Numbered from the stretch's first letter, positions 18,009-27,406 are shown. The stretch is DNA of 64,000 nt from Collinsella sp. 4_8_47FAA (GCF_000763055.1 NZ_KN214135.1:353614-417613), one strand, 5' to 3'. Made by a program: numbers and translations. The notes: a model not told the origin generated them from the sequence alone.

Positions 18009-18036
18009 AAAAAAAGGGACCGCAAGAAGCGGTCCC
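18009..18036 (-). terminator. Intrinsic terminator after tRNA-Pro
   Basis: GGGACCGC and GCGGTCCC (18016-18023, 18029-18036) form a perfect 8-bp stem with a 5-nt loop, followed on the minus strand by seven T residues. Confidence 0.9.
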
Positions 18037-18047
18037 TCCTCATGCTC

Positions 18048-18124
18048 TGGTCGGGTTGACTGGATTTGAACCAGCGACCCCTGCGTCCCGAACGCAGTGC
18101 TCTACCAAACTGAGCCACAACCCG
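18048..18124 (-). tRNA. tRNA-Pro(CGG)
   Basis: Read on the minus strand, the acceptor CGGGTTG pairs with CAACCCG, and CCA is encoded after the discriminator A. The D arm is GCTC-AGTTTGGTA-GAGC. The anticodon arm CTGCG-TTCGGGA-CGCAG gives anticodon CGG, reading CCG. The T arm is CTGG-TTCAAAT-CCAG. All four stems pair. A strong terminator follows. Confidence 0.95.
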
Positions 18125-18173
18125 TTAGCTCGACTATAGTAACAAAGATTTTCGCCGCGTGCTAGAGAAATTT

Positions 18174-19070
18174 TTATTTCTTTGGCGCGTCGATTTGAAC
18201 CGTGTTGGGAATAAGCTCAGTCGCGCAGGACCACCAGCCGTTTTGCTGGGCAGCGTCGGCAAGCCTTTCGGCCATGTCGGCGGTGTCGCAAATGGCAAAC
18301 GAGCAGGCACCCGATCCGCACACATCTACAGCAACGGTGCCGTCCTGTTTACGCAGCCAGTCGAGGACCGTTTGAATCTGCGGCTCCATCTGTGCGGAAA
18401 TGACACCCAGGTTGTTATGGATGAGTGCATATGCCGTCTCGGCATCACCAGCACGCAAGGCAGAAGCTATCGCGCCGGGCTTGTCCGCAGGCACCGGGGC
18501 CTCGTCAAAACGTCGATAGGCCTCAATTGTCGAAACGCTCGCCTCGCGCGGCTTGACCAACACGACGGGCGTTGCGGGCAGCGCGGGGTACTCAGTTGCC
18601 AGCACGTCTCCTCCACCTACGTAGAACGCAGGGCTCGCATGCAAAAAGAACGGGACGTCAGCACCAATGCCGCGCGCGATGTCGTCGAGCGCGGGGTCGG
18701 TGCGATCAATTCCCCAGAGCTCCGCCAAGGCGACAATGACCGCGGCCGCATCCGTCGAGGGGCCGCCCAAGCCGGCGCACAATGGAATGCGCTTCTCAAT
18801 CGTCACGCAGATGTTTGCCTCGCGACCATAATGCTCGGCCATAGCAACCGCAGCCCGATACGCCGTATTCTTTTGCATGGGAAAATCTGATGCCGGAACC
18901 GTCTGAACGGCCAGCGCCTGTGCCGGCGTGACCGTCACGGTATCGGAAAGACCGACGGCTGCCATCAGGGAATCGACCCTGTGGTAGCCGCGGTCATCGC
19001 GCTCGGTATGAACCCCCAAGTAGAGGTTAATCTTTGCCGGCGCGGAAAGAGTCAGGGACCGATCGGTCAC
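18174..19070 (-). CDS. ispE: 4-diphosphocytidyl-2-C-methyl-D-erythritol kinase
   Basis: This GHMP-family kinase phosphorylates CDP-methylerythritol in the MEP pathway of isoprenoid synthesis. The 298-residue product opens with LSAPAKINLYLGV, the conserved substrate-binding N-terminus. The glycine-rich ATP loop is PLCAGLGGPSTDAAAVIVAL, where most homologues have GLGGGSSDAA. The C-terminal CGSGACSFAIC corresponds to the third GHMP motif. The start codon is GTG, only 2 nt after the veg stop, so the two genes are coupled; the same order is common in Firmicutes. Confidence 0.92.
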   Translation of the reverse strand: MTDRSLTLSAPAKINLYLGVHTERDDRGYHRVDSLMAAVGLSDTVTVTPAQALAVQTVPASDFPMQKNTAYRAAVAMAEHYGREANICVTIEKRIPLCAGLGGPSTDAAAVIVALAELWGIDRTDPALDDIARGIGADVPFFLHASPAFYVGGGDVLATEYPALPATPVVLVKPREASVSTIEAYRRFDEAPVPADKPGAIASALRAGDAETAYALIHNNLGVISAQMEPQIQTVLDWLRKQDGTVAVDVCGSGACSFAICDTADMAERLADAAQQNGWWSCATELIPNTVQIDAPKK

Positions 19071-19072
19071 CG

Positions 19073-19369
19073 TTAGTGCTCCTCGAGCTGATTGCCGAGC
19101 GGGGTAAAGATATGCTCGCCGCTCTCAGGGTCGAACAGCTCGACCTGACCGGTGAGGACATCGATATACTGGTAGGACTGACGCGACTTGCGGCCGCGGC
19201 GCTCGTCAACCTCGACGATAAAGACGGCGGGGTGGACGCTCTTGATGGTGCCCATGCGCTCGACAACGCGGGTGCGGCCCATGTTGGCCTTAACCTTGAC
19301 GCGATCGCCCACCATATCGGTCAGCTTCTCGTGGATGTCGTCGACGTGATTGACTTCCATCTCTTCCAT
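19073..19369 (-). CDS. veg: Veg-family protein (DUF1021)
   Basis: Start M at 19369 (MEEMEVNHVDDIHEKLTD) has GGAGG 8 nt upstream; a TTG eight codons earlier lacks such a site. The 98-residue product is a small SH3-like barrel protein with GDRVKVKANMGRTRVVERMG and HPAVFIVEVDERR, the hallmarks of Veg. In Bacillus, Veg is highly expressed and influences biofilm gene control. The molecular activity is unsettled. It forms a two-gene operon with ispE. Upstream (19394-19464) is AT-richer and probably holds the promoter; a GGGG-TATTAT-CCCC hairpin with T-tract lies in the leader near 19400-19415. Confidence 0.85.
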   Translation of the reverse strand: MEEMEVNHVDDIHEKLTDMVGDRVKVKANMGRTRVVERMGTIKSVHPAVFIVEVDERRGRKSRQSYQYIDVLTGQVELFDPESGEHIFTPLGNQLEEH

Positions 19370-19464
19370 GAACAGGGCCTCCAGAAGGTGCAATTCAAAA
19401 AGGGGATAATACCCCTAAGATAGACAAAACTCTAATACTATAGCACCCTGCTGCCGCCATACGC

Positions 19465-19501
19465 AAGTAGCTTAAAAAGCCCGGTCCCAAATTGACTACT
19501 T
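19465..19501 (-). repeat. Dispersed repeat of the GTCAATTTGGGAC family
   Basis: On the minus strand the stretch reads AGTAGTCAATTTGGGACCGG then GCTTTTTAAGCTACTT. AAGTAG/CTACTT pair at the ends. It begins at the dtd stop codon. Related copies are at 35158-35190 and 56236-56267, with more degenerate ones possible at 57806-57827. Confidence 0.7.
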
Positions 19502-19946
19502 ACAGACTATCGGTGTCCAAGACGATGGTGAACGGACCGTCGTTGACAAGATCGACTTTCATATCGGCGCCGAAGATGCCATGTGCTACTTGCTCGACGT
19601 CCTCGCGCACAAGCGTCAAGAAGTACTCGTAGAGCTCGTTGGCGACATCGGGCGCGCCGGCATCCGTAAACGACGGACGGCGGCCGTGGCGGCAGTCGGC
19701 AAACAGCGTGAACTGCGATACCACGAGTACCTCACCGTCGACATCGGCCAGTGCCAAATTGGTCTTGCCGTTCTCATCCTCGTTGATGCGCAGGCCGCGG
19801 AGCTTGCCCCACAGCTTGTCGGCCTCGGCACGCGTATCGCCGTGGCCCACGCCCAGCAGCACCAGGTAGCCGCGTCCAATGCGGCCCACGCACTCGCCGT
19901 CGACCGTCACGCCGGCGTTGAGCACGCGCTGCACCACCGCACGCAC
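19500..19946 (-). CDS. dtd: D-aminoacyl-tRNA deacylase
   Basis: Removes D-amino acids wrongly attached to tRNAs. The 148-residue length is standard. Active-site motifs are [17 protein letters not shown] and, near the C-terminus, [11 protein letters not shown] (family: NxGPVT; here Phe replaces Val). The start codon is GTG, 3 nt after the rdgB stop, so dtd is the last gene of the rdgB-dtd pair. The dispersed repeat at 19465-19501 abuts its stop. Confidence 0.94.
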   Translation of the reverse strand: MRAVVQRVLNAGVTVDGECVGRIGRGYLVLLGVGHGDTRAEADKLWGKLRGLRINEDENGKTNLALADVDGEVLVVSQFTLFADCRHGRRPSFTDAGAPDVANELYEYFLTLVREDVEQVAHGIFGADMKVDLVNDGPFTIVLDTDSL

Positions 19947-19949
19947 GGT

Positions 19950-20591
19950 CTACTCCTCGCCCGTCAGTTTGGCGGACAGATGCTCGAGCGCGTGGAAACG
20001 ATGGCTGATGGCGTTTTTCTCGTCAGCCGTCAGCTCGGCCATGGTCTTGCCCGGCGTGTCGACCGGCAGGAACAGCGGGTCATAGCCAAAACCATGGTCG
20101 CCGCGGCCCTCGTGCGCGATAACGCCCTCGCAGGCGCCCTCGCCATAGGTAACCAGACCATCCGTGTCGATGAGCACAACGACGCTCATAAAGCGCGCGG
20201 TGCGATCCTCGTCGGCCACGCCATCCAGATTCACGAGCAGCTTGGCGTTGTTGGCGGCATCGTCGCCGTGAACGCCCGCATAGCGCGCGCTATACACGCC
20301 CGGCTCGCCGCCCAGCGCGTCGACGACCAGGCCGGAATCGTCGGCGATGGCCATAAGGCCCGTCTCCTCGACCGCAGCCTGCGCCTTGATGATGGCGTTC
20401 TCCAAAAACGTCGTGCCGTTTTCCTCGGGGTCCTCAAAATCGCCCAGCTGACCAAGCGCCACAAAGCGTACCTCGGGCATGACCTTGCCCAAAATGGCCT
20501 CAATCTCGGTGAGCTTATGGGCGTTGCCGGTTGCCACGACGATGGTCGCCGCCGGGTCGAGGGTGTCGATGTCAATCTTCTCAAGTGCCAT
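19950..20591 (-). CDS. rdgB: XTP/dITP diphosphatase, RdgB/HAM1 family
   Basis: Cleaves non-canonical purine nucleoside triphosphates (ITP, dITP, XTP) to monophosphates, keeping them out of nucleic acids. The 213-residue product starts after AAGGAGG. Motifs are ATGNAHKLTEI at the N-terminus, FLENAIIKAQAA, ADDSGLVVDALGGEPGVYSA, GFGYDPLFLP and KNAISHRFHAL. The first 14 residues precede the usual start of the fold. It lies between rph and dtd, an order common in many bacteria. Confidence 0.95.
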   Translation of the reverse strand: MALEKIDIDTLDPAATIVVATGNAHKLTEIEAILGKVMPEVRFVALGQLGDFEDPEENGTTFLENAIIKAQAAVEETGLMAIADDSGLVVDALGGEPGVYSARYAGVHGDDAANNAKLLVNLDGVADEDRTARFMSVVVLIDTDGLVTYGEGACEGVIAHEGRGDHGFGYDPLFLPVDTPGKTMAELTADEKNAISHRFHALEHLSAKLTGEE

Positions 20592-20682
20592 GACTGGCCT
20601 CCTTGTCTCTATATCAATGCCGCGCCGAGGGCAACGAGGGCCTCCGCCTCTCCCCTCTCAATCAACGGCAGTCTTGTGTCTA

Positions 20683-20734
20683 GACGTTTCCGCAGATAAA
20701 GCCTGCCAAAATAAACCTGTCCCTTTTTGGCAGG
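20683..20734. repeat. REP-like hairpin, long variant of the CCTGTCCC family
   Basis: CCTGCCAAAA (20702-20711) pairs with TTTTGGCAGG (20725-20734) around TAAACCTGTCCC. Upstream, GACGTTTCCGCAGATAAAG is shared almost base for base with the copies at 49916-49967 and, reversed, 54796-54848. The right arm touches the TAA of rph. The remaining gap 20592-20682 shows no gene. Confidence 0.85.
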
Positions 20735-21460
20735 TTAGGCGATGACTTGGCGCTGAAGCTCGATGAGCTCGGCGATACCCTTGTCGCCCAGGTCGAGCAG
20801 GACGTTGAGGCGTTTGCGGTCGAAGGGCGCCTGCTCGCCGGTGCCCTGGAGCTCGATCATCTCACCGGCGTCGGTGGCGACGAGGTTCATGTCGACCTCG
20901 GCATGGCTGTCCTCGGAATAATCCAAGTCGAGCAGGGTGTTGCCGTCGACAACGCCCATGGAAATGGCAGCCACCTGGCCGATAAGCGGGATGCGCTCGA
21001 TCTTGCCCGCCTCGACCCACATGGCAAGGGCGTCGTGCAGTGCCACCCAGGCGCCGGTAATGCTCGCCGTTCGCGTGCCGCCGTCTGCCTGAATCACGTC
21101 GCAGTCGACGGTAACGGTGTACTCGCCGAGTGCCTTCATATTGACGACGGTACGCAGGCTGCGACCGATGAGGCGCTCGATCTCCATGGAGCGGCCCTTG
21201 CGGTTGGCATGCTCGCGCTTGCAGCGCTTGCCGGTCGACGCCGGCAGCATGGCGTATTCCGCAGTCACCCAGCCGGCCTTGGCGCCCTTTCGCCAGCCCG
21301 GCACGCCCTCCTCGATAGTGGCGGCGCACAGCACGCGCGTGTCGCCGAACTCGGCCAAACACGAGCCGTGGGCGTGCTTCATGACGCCACGGGTGAGCTT
21401 AACGGGGCGTAACTCGTTGGCGGCGCGACCGTTGGCGCGGTTGACCTGCATATACTCCAT
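20735..21460 (-). CDS. rph: Ribonuclease PH
   Basis: This phosphorolytic 3'-5' exoribonuclease matures tRNA 3' ends. The 241-residue product starts after GAAAGGATATTTCT; Met4 is an alternative. Motifs include [52 protein letters not shown] and [20 protein letters not shown], which hold the phosphate-binding arginines and the catalytic Asp. It leads the rph-rdgB-dtd stretch, although a repeat-bearing gap of 143 nt separates it from rdgB. Confidence 0.96.
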   Translation of the reverse strand: MEYMQVNRANGRAANELRPVKLTRGVMKHAHGSCLAEFGDTRVLCAATIEEGVPGWRKGAKAGWVTAEYAMLPASTGKRCKREHANRKGRSMEIERLIGRSLRTVVNMKALGEYTVTVDCDVIQADGGTRTASITGAWVALHDALAMWVEAGKIERIPLIGQVAAISMGVVDGNTLLDLDYSEDSHAEVDMNLVATDAGEMIELQGTGEQAPFDRKRLNVLLDLGDKGIAELIELQRQVIA

Positions 21461-21515
21461 AGAAATATCCTTTCGGCAAAAGATGAAAGTGAGCCTTTGG
21501 TCGGTGACCTTGTAT

Positions 21516-22400
21516 CTATTTCAGTTCGTCGATATCGATATGTTCGATGCTCTTGAGCGGCTGACCAAAGATAAAGCTGCCCGCCACCGCAAACTCGGCA
21601 ATATTATCGGCCGTCGTTGCAAAACGATGTTGCGGCTCGGCTGCGTCGCCCGCCAGCTGCTCGCGGCGCGTGAGGATATCGGTCAGCTCGCGCGTGGTCT
21701 CCTCGGCGGAACTCACGACGCGCACCCCAGGCCCCAGTGCATGGCGGATAGGTCCCACCAACAGCGGGAAATGCGTACAGCCAAGCACCACGGTATCGAT
21801 ACCGTGGTCGCGCAGCGGCTCAACCGTGGCACCCACCAGCGCACGCACGGCAGGCGTATCGAAGATGTCCTCGTTCTCAAGCCACTGTTCCTGCAGATGT
21901 GCACCCGAGGCGAGCTCGTGTTCGACAACCTCGACAAAGCTCGAGGCAGGACAGCCGTATACATCGACGCCGGCATCCAGATCCTGAATGGCGCGCGTGT
22001 AGGCGCCCGAGCGAATGGTGAGGTTGGTGGCGAGCACGCCCACGCGACGCGTACGCGTGCTGTTGATTGCTGCACGGGCACCCGGCGCGATCACACCGAT
22101 CACGGGAACGTCGAGCACCTGCTGGGCCAGACGCAAGGCCGCAGCGGTCGCCGTGTTGCAGGCGATGACCATAATCTTGACGTCGTGCTTCGAAAGCCAA
22201 CGACCCGCCTGCAACGCAAACGAGCGCACCTCATCCTCGGTGCGGGTGCCGTAGGGGCAGCGCTTGGTGTCGCCAAAGTAGTAGACGGACTCGTGCGGCA
22301 GCGCCGTCGCAATCGCGCGCGCAACCGTCAGACCGCCCAAACCAGAATCGAACACGCCAATCGGGCGCGTGTCGCCTGCCGGATTCTCGATATCGGACAT
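21516..22400 (-). CDS. murI: Glutamate racemase
   Basis: Makes D-glutamate for peptidoglycan. The 294-residue product has the first catalytic cysteine region [10 protein letters not shown] and the second [12 protein letters not shown]. The substrate motifs [14 protein letters not shown] and [10 protein letters not shown] are intact. The first 12 residues precede the conserved domain. It sits 55 nt upstream of rph and 51 nt downstream of a HAD phosphatase, in one direction with murE, consistent with a cell-wall transcription unit. Confidence 0.95.
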   Translation of the reverse strand: MSDIENPAGDTRPIGVFDSGLGGLTVARAIATALPHESVYYFGDTKRCPYGTRTEDEVRSFALQAGRWLSKHDVKIMVIACNTATAAALRLAQQVLDVPVIGVIAPGARAAINSTRTRRVGVLATNLTIRSGAYTRAIQDLDAGVDVYGCPASSFVEVVEHELASGAHLQEQWLENEDIFDTPAVRALVGATVEPLRDHGIDTVVLGCTHFPLLVGPIRHALGPGVRVVSSAEETTRELTDILTRREQLAGDAAEPQHRFATTADNIAEFAVAGSFIFGQPLKSIEHIDIDELK

Positions 22401-22451
22401 TACCTCACCAGTCTCTCTCGAAAAGACATGTCCAAGTGCAGCGACGCCGCG

Positions 22452-23363
22452 CTACGAACGCGCCGCGACCAGCAGCTCTGCCGTCGCCGCCCAACCGTCG
22501 ACAATTTTGCCGCGCGTAACGAAAGCGTTCTCGCAAGCAGCCAGGAACTCGGGCGCGCCGGCGCTCGTCAGGCCATTCTCGACCAGGCAGAACGTGCCCA
22601 CGTGATCGGCCATGTAGAAGTCGGACTCGGAATCGCCGAGCGCCAACGTCTCCTCGCGCTCGATCCCTAGGTGCTCGCAGAAGCGCGCAATGGCAACGCC
22701 CTTGTTGAGGCCGGCGGGGTTGATGTTGAATGCGCGACCGTCCTCGACGCGATCGAGCTCGAGCGTCGTCGGCTTGGACAGGTGAGTCAGATGGCCGTTG
22801 CAAGCCCAGATCAGACCGCAGCCGGCCTCGTCCAGGATGGCCTGGACCTCATCGTCGGGCACATCGCCGCGCATGCCGACGGTGACCTCACGGTATTTGT
22901 AGCCGGTCGACATGTCGTTGTGGTACTCGATCTTGTGCGGCCAGCGGGCGAGAATCTTCTCGCACACGCCGGTCTGCTCGATCACCTGATGCGGCGTGAG
23001 GTCGCAGGCGGGGTCGTAGGGCATATCGCCGGTCAGGTACTCCCAATCGTTGGCCTTGAGGTCGTACATGACCAGACCACCCATCTCGCCGATGTAGGAG
23101 TTGAGGCCGAGCACGCGCGCATCCTCGTGGATCATGGTGCGGTTGCGGCCCGAGGTGGGAACCACCTGCATGCCGGCGCGGGCAAGTGCCACGACAGCCT
23201 CGACGAGCTTGGTCGAGGGGTTGCCGTCGTTGTCGCGCAGCACGCACGAGCCGGGTGCGAGCATCGTGGCGTCCAGGTCGGTAAAGACGTACTTAACCTT
23301 GGCAAGACGCTCGCGCATCTCGCCCGAAAGCTCAGCGACGGTCGGCAGGGTATTGTGGGACAT
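22452..23363 (-). CDS. HAD-superfamily hydrolase, Cof-like subfamily IIB
   Basis: The ATG at 23363 has GGAGTGACC upstream and gives 303 aa; a GTG two codons earlier is the alternative. Motif I is VFTDLDATMLAP (DxD), where the second Asp is followed by Ala rather than Gly. Motif II is VVPTSGRNR, the conserved lysine is in GLNKGVAIARFCEHLGI, and motif IV is LGDSESDFYMAD. A cap domain occupies about residues 90-210. Such enzymes dephosphorylate sugar phosphates or cofactors, but the substrate cannot be predicted. Its place between murE and murI hints at sugar or envelope precursors, which is inference only. Confidence 0.85.
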   Translation of the reverse strand: MSHNTLPTVAELSGEMRERLAKVKYVFTDLDATMLAPGSCVLRDNDGNPSTKLVEAVVALARAGMQVVPTSGRNRTMIHEDARVLGLNSYIGEMGGLVMYDLKANDWEYLTGDMPYDPACDLTPHQVIEQTGVCEKILARWPHKIEYHNDMSTGYKYREVTVGMRGDVPDDEVQAILDEAGCGLIWACNGHLTHLSKPTTLELDRVEDGRAFNINPAGLNKGVAIARFCEHLGIEREETLALGDSESDFYMADHVGTFCLVENGLTSAGAPEFLAACENAFVTRGKIVDGWAATAELLVAARS

Positions 23364-23396
23364 GGTCACTCCATTACGTAGAAGGGGCTTCTGGTC

Positions 23397-24914
23397 TTAG
23401 GCGTCGTACGCCGCAAGGGTGCGCTTGAGAATCGAACCATCGCGCCCACAAGGCTCGGGTCCGTTCTTGCGCAGCATACGCTCTTCCTCGCCCTTACCGG
23501 TCACGATGACCACGGCAGGACGGACGGTCTCACGCACGGCAGTCTCGATAGCGGCAACGCGATCAGTCACGATTTGCCAGTTATCATTTCCCTGCGCCTG
23601 AACGTTGCGCGCGATCTCGGCGCAAATATCCTCGACATCCTCGGGGCCGGGGTCATCCTCGGTAATCACGATTCGGTCGGCATACTTGCCAGCGGCGATG
23701 CCCATCGTGGTGCGTCGATCGACACCCTTACCACCCGTAGCGCCAAATACAACCGCCAGCTCGCGCTCGGGATAGTTCTCGCGCAAGTCGCGCAGGAGTG
23801 TCTCGAGGCTCATGCCGTTATGTGCAAAATCGACGATACCCAAGATTTTGCCCGATACGGACGGATAGAGCTCCATACGGCCGGGAACGAAGACGCCCTC
23901 AAAGCCGTGGACGATACCCTCTTCGGAAATGCCCAGGGCCTCGGCGCAGGCAATAGCGGCAAGCGCGTTGGACACATTGAACTTAACCGGCGTGGGAATC
24001 ACAATGTCGCGCGTAAAGCGGGGCGTGCGCACCGTTGCCACCACGCCGCAGTCACCATTGCGAATCGCCAGCGCAAGCACGTCGGCACGCTCGTCGGTCA
24101 GGGAGAACGTCACCGTACGTTCGCAACGAGATGCCGCCTCGAGCACACGATCGACCTTATCCATATCGAGATTGACCACGGCAAAACGGCTCTGCGAGAA
24201 AATTTTGAGCTTGCTGGCAAAGTAATCCTCGAGCGTCGGATGCTCAATCGGCGAAATGTGATCCTCGCCGATATTGGTAAAGGCGCCGACTTCAAAGGCG
24301 ATCTTGCCCGTGCGCTCGTATTTGAGGCCCTGGCTCGATGCCTCCATAACCAGCCACGGGGCACCCGCCTCCGCAGCATGTGCGATGCGAGACTGCAGCA
24401 GAAAGGATTCGGGAGTCGTCAGCTTGGAAGGACCCGTCTCGATGCCGTCGTCGAACTCAATGCCCGTATTAAGAGCGGGTCGATGACAGCCCGTAAGCTT
24501 GGCCTCGTTGGCGAGAATGCCGCGCAGATAAAAGCTACAGGTCGACTTGCCCTTGGTACCTGTAAAGGCGCAGACCTTCACCCTACCCGACGGGTGCCCA
24601 TAAAAGGCATCTGCCACCACGGCGAGCGTGCGACGAATATCACTCACAATCACCGCGGGAAGATCAACATCGTAATCGACCTCGGAAACGTAGGCCACGG
24701 CGCCATCGGCGATTGCCGAAAGCAGGTACTCGCGCTTAAACGCGCGGCCCTTGCAGACAAACAACGTGCCCGGACGCACCTGGCGCGAGTCGTCAGTCGC
24801 AAACTCAATGCGCTGGTCGCACGAAGCGCTCGGTCTGGAAACAACAAGGTCATCTTCCTCGAGCAACTCTATATAGCGCATCAGAGTTAGCTTCTCTTGT
24901 GTCGGACTCGACAT
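23397..24914 (-). CDS. murE: UDP-N-acetylmuramoyl-tripeptide synthetase MurE
   Basis: This ATP-dependent ligase adds the third amino acid to UDP-MurNAc-L-Ala-D-Glu. The start at 24914 (MSSPTQEKLTLMRYIELL) follows AGAGAGG and gives 505 aa. The P-loop is AFTGTKGKSTCSFYLRG. Other Mur motifs are EASSQGLKYERTGKI, TNIGEDHISPIEH, the carbamylated-Lys region, and FNVSNALAAIACAEALG. The C-terminal domain has VVFGATGGKGVDRRTTM. The substrate-selecting loop reads TEDDPGPEDV rather than the DNPR of diaminopimelate-adding enzymes, so the third residue is probably not meso-DAP; lysine or ornithine is possible. Confidence 0.92.
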   Translation of the reverse strand: MSSPTQEKLTLMRYIELLEEDDLVVSRPSASCDQRIEFATDDSRQVRPGTLFVCKGRAFKREYLLSAIADGAVAYVSEVDYDVDLPAVIVSDIRRTLAVVADAFYGHPSGRVKVCAFTGTKGKSTCSFYLRGILANEAKLTGCHRPALNTGIEFDDGIETGPSKLTTPESFLLQSRIAHAAEAGAPWLVMEASSQGLKYERTGKIAFEVGAFTNIGEDHISPIEHPTLEDYFASKLKIFSQSRFAVVNLDMDKVDRVLEAASRCERTVTFSLTDERADVLALAIRNGDCGVVATVRTPRFTRDIVIPTPVKFNVSNALAAIACAEALGISEEGIVHGFEGVFVPGRMELYPSVSGKILGIVDFAHNGMSLETLLRDLRENYPERELAVVFGATGGKGVDRRTTMGIAAGKYADRIVITEDDPGPEDVEDICAEIARNVQAQGNDNWQIVTDRVAAIETAVRETVRPAVVIVTGKGEEERMLRKNGPEPCGRDGSILKRTLAAYDA

Positions 24915-25198
24915 ACAAAGACCTCTCTCGCTAAATTCAGCCTTAAAGGGCAAAAGACGTCCCGCGGCAGAAACGATGAAACATTCTGTATTATCAACCA
25001 TCCTAATATGCCACCTGACCTTGCGCGCACTGCAGCCTTCTAAAAAATTGCATGGACTGTGCTGTGGGCCAATAAATGACAACAGTGTCCACCCCGTGTA
25101 AAAACAAGGAAATCTGGGTGCTATTCTTTATCCAAATGTCTTGATGCGCCTCATTGACCCACAATGCCGACTCATCATGCCCAAGCAAAGGATTCCAG

Positions 25199-27247
25199 AT
25201 GAAACGACACTTCGAACGTCGCCACCGCTCGGCACATATCCAGTTGACCCGGCGCATCGTCTGCGCCTTCGCGACGATCGTTGTGGCCCTTGCCACCACC
25301 ATCGGCGCGAGCGGCTGTTCGTCCTCCCAGAACGCCTCGAGCACCTACACACTCGTCGAGAATGGCAAGTTCACCGTCGCAAGTGACTTGGCCACACCCC
25401 CGTTTGAATACGTCAACGATTCCGGCGAAGACCAGGGCTTTACCTATGAACTCATGGGCATGATCGCGGACGAGCTCGGTCTGGAGCTCAACTACTTGCC
25501 GGCGCAAAAGTTCGACGGCATTATCCCCATGGTCAAACAGGGTGTAAAGACCGATGTCGGCGCATGCAACATCACGATTACCGACGAGCGCAAGGACGAG
25601 GTCGACTTCACCGATCCCTATATCGACTCCAACCAGGGCGTCGCAGTTGCAAAGAACACTGGATACGACACGGTCGACAGCCTCAACGCACCGGGCGTCA
25701 AAATTGCCGTGCAGTCGGGCACCACATCCGAGGAGTGGGCAATCGAGAACCTGCCGCAGGCAACCACCGTCAACTTTGACGACTGGACGGCAGCCTTCAC
25801 CGCCGTCATGAGTAGTCAGTGCCAGGCGGTCGTATGCGATCTTCCCGTTGAGCAGTGGATGGTTTCGAACTCCTTTACCGGTATGGAGATCATCAAAGAG
25901 GTTCCGACGGGCGAGCAGTTTGGCATTGCCGTCTCTAAAGACAACCCCGAGCTGACACAGGCCATCAACGATGCCCTTGCCAAGATCAAGAGCTCCGGCG
26001 CCTATGACAAACTGTACGAGAAGTGGTTTGGCATGGCACCCACGAGCGGGTCCGATAACGAGGATGCCTCGAGCCCAGACGACGCGACGGGCGCTTCACT
26101 CGCCGTCACCTCGGCGACCGCCAAGTCAAACGAAGACGGCGGCAACGGCGTGCTCGGCGGCATCGCAACCCGCCTGACCTGGGAAGCGACAACGGGTAGC
26201 GACGAGGGCGACGTTTCGCAAATTGAGCTTGAGCTGCCCGAAGGCGGGTCATTTGAAAGCACCGATGTTAAGGTCACGCTGCTCGACGGACTGAACCAGA
26301 CGGGTGCCAAGGCATCGTGCTCGCTGGACGGCTCAAAGCTCGTCATCAAGTTCGCCGATCCCGTCGCTGCCGGCTCGCAGATTCGCGTTGTCGTCCCCGA
26401 CGTCGTATTCCCGAGCAACGCGGGTGCCTATGCCGTCACCGGCAGCTATGTCACCGACGGCGACAAGCGAGATCTTCCCGAGAGCCCCACCATCAGCGTC
26501 TCGGAGAGCACCATGGTGCAAGAAATCGTCGCCTGGCTCGATGCCCAGCCTTGGGTTGCCGCATGGAACTCCAACCCGTTTTTGGGCATGTTCTGCAAGC
26601 CGCAGATTATCGTCACCTCAATCGCCTCGCTCTTTAAGGGCTGGGGCATAGCACTTGCCGTGACCGCCATCGGTTTTCCGCTCGCCATCCCCATCGGCTT
26701 GCTGTTTGCCTTTATGAAAATCAGTCATAGTCGTATGCTGCGCGGCATCGCCGTGACATACATCAACGTCCTGCGCGGAACCCCGCTCTTCCTGCAGATC
26801 TACATTGCGTTCTTTGGGTTCCCTATGATCGGTCTCAACGTGCCCAATCTGCCGCTCGGCGTTGGCGTGCTCGCCATCAACTGTTCGGCCTATCTTGCCG
26901 AGATTTTCCGTGCCGGCATCGAGAGCGTACCGCATGGTCAAGCGGAAGCTGCCTACTCGCTTGGCATGACTTGGTCCCAAGTTATGTCGCGCATCGTGGT
27001 CCCGCAGGCTGTACGTTACGTTATACCGACTATGACCAGCGAGTTCGTTATGCTGTACAAGGACACGTCGCTGCTTTCGAGCGTTGGCGTCATGGAGCTC
27101 ATGCTGTTCTCCAAAAACCTCACGGCCACCACGGGCAACATTACGCCCTACATTTGCGCCGCACTTTACTATCTGGTCGTGACGATTCCGCTCATCCACA
27201 TCGTCACCAAGGTGGAGCACCGTCTCGCCGAGCGCAGCAAGCGCTAA
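25199..27247 (+). CDS. Amino-acid ABC transporter: lipoprotein receptor fused to permease
   Basis: The ATG at 25199 follows AAAGGATTCCAG and gives 682 aa. Residues 1-40 are a lipoprotein-type signal ending GASGC. A family 3 solute-binding domain follows (about 45-275), with DLATPPFEYVNDSG, LPAQKFDGIIPMV and YDKLYEKWFG. A 150-residue insert (about 285-450) is Thr/Ser/Asp-rich and looks like a beta-sandwich. The last 200 residues are a HisM/GlnP-type permease with the EAA loop GIESVPHGQAEAAYSLGMTW. GlnP-style receptor-permease fusions are known, but the spacer domain is unusual. No ATPase gene is adjacent, so it must use one encoded elsewhere. Amide or polar amino acids are likely substrates because asnB follows. 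Confidence 0.88.
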   Translation: MKRHFERRHRSAHIQLTRRIVCAFATIVVALATTIGASGCSSSQNASSTYTLVENGKFTVASDLATPPFEYVNDSGEDQGFTYELMGMIADELGLELNYLPAQKFDGIIPMVKQGVKTDVGACNITITDERKDEVDFTDPYIDSNQGVAVAKNTGYDTVDSLNAPGVKIAVQSGTTSEEWAIENLPQATTVNFDDWTAAFTAVMSSQCQAVVCDLPVEQWMVSNSFTGMEIIKEVPTGEQFGIAVSKDNPELTQAINDALAKIKSSGAYDKLYEKWFGMAPTSGSDNEDASSPDDATGASLAVTSATAKSNEDGGNGVLGGIATRLTWEATTGSDEGDVSQIELELPEGGSFESTDVKVTLLDGLNQTGAKASCSLDGSKLVIKFADPVAAGSQIRVVVPDVVFPSNAGAYAVTGSYVTDGDKRDLPESPTISVSESTMVQEIVAWLDAQPWVAAWNSNPFLGMFCKPQIIVTSIASLFKGWGIALAVTAIGFPLAIPIGLLFAFMKISHSRMLRGIAVTYINVLRGTPLFLQIYIAFFGFPMIGLNVPNLPLGVGVLAINCSAYLAEIFRAGIESVPHGQAEAAYSLGMTWSQVMSRIVVPQAVRYVIPTMTSEFVMLYKDTSLLSSVGVMELMLFSKNLTATTGNITPYICAALYYLVVTIPLIHIVTKVEHRLAERSKR

Positions 27248-27268
27248 CCGCTCATACATAGCGTTCAC

Positions 27269-27313
27269 AACCACGACCCGCCGCTTCATCTGAAGATCGG
27301 GCCGTGGTTTTTT
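27269..27313 (+). terminator. Intrinsic terminator of the ABC receptor-permease gene
   Basis: AACCACG and CCCG (27269-27280) pair with CGGG and CGTGGTT (27298-27309), and TTTTTT follows. Confidence 0.88.
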
Positions 27314-27385
27314 CGGTTCGCTCGGCGCTTATGCCCTATCACGAAACAAAAGATTGGCATGATAGTAAAGATTATTTGACATCAG

Positions 27386-27406
27386 CTGCCGCAATCCTTG
27401 CGGCAG
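27386..27406 (+). other. Leader hairpin upstream of asnB
   Basis: CTGCCGCA and TGCGGCAG form a perfect 8-bp stem with a 5-nt loop, 33 nt before the asnB start. No T-tract follows, so it is not a plain terminator. It could affect mRNA stability or translation. Confidence 0.4.
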
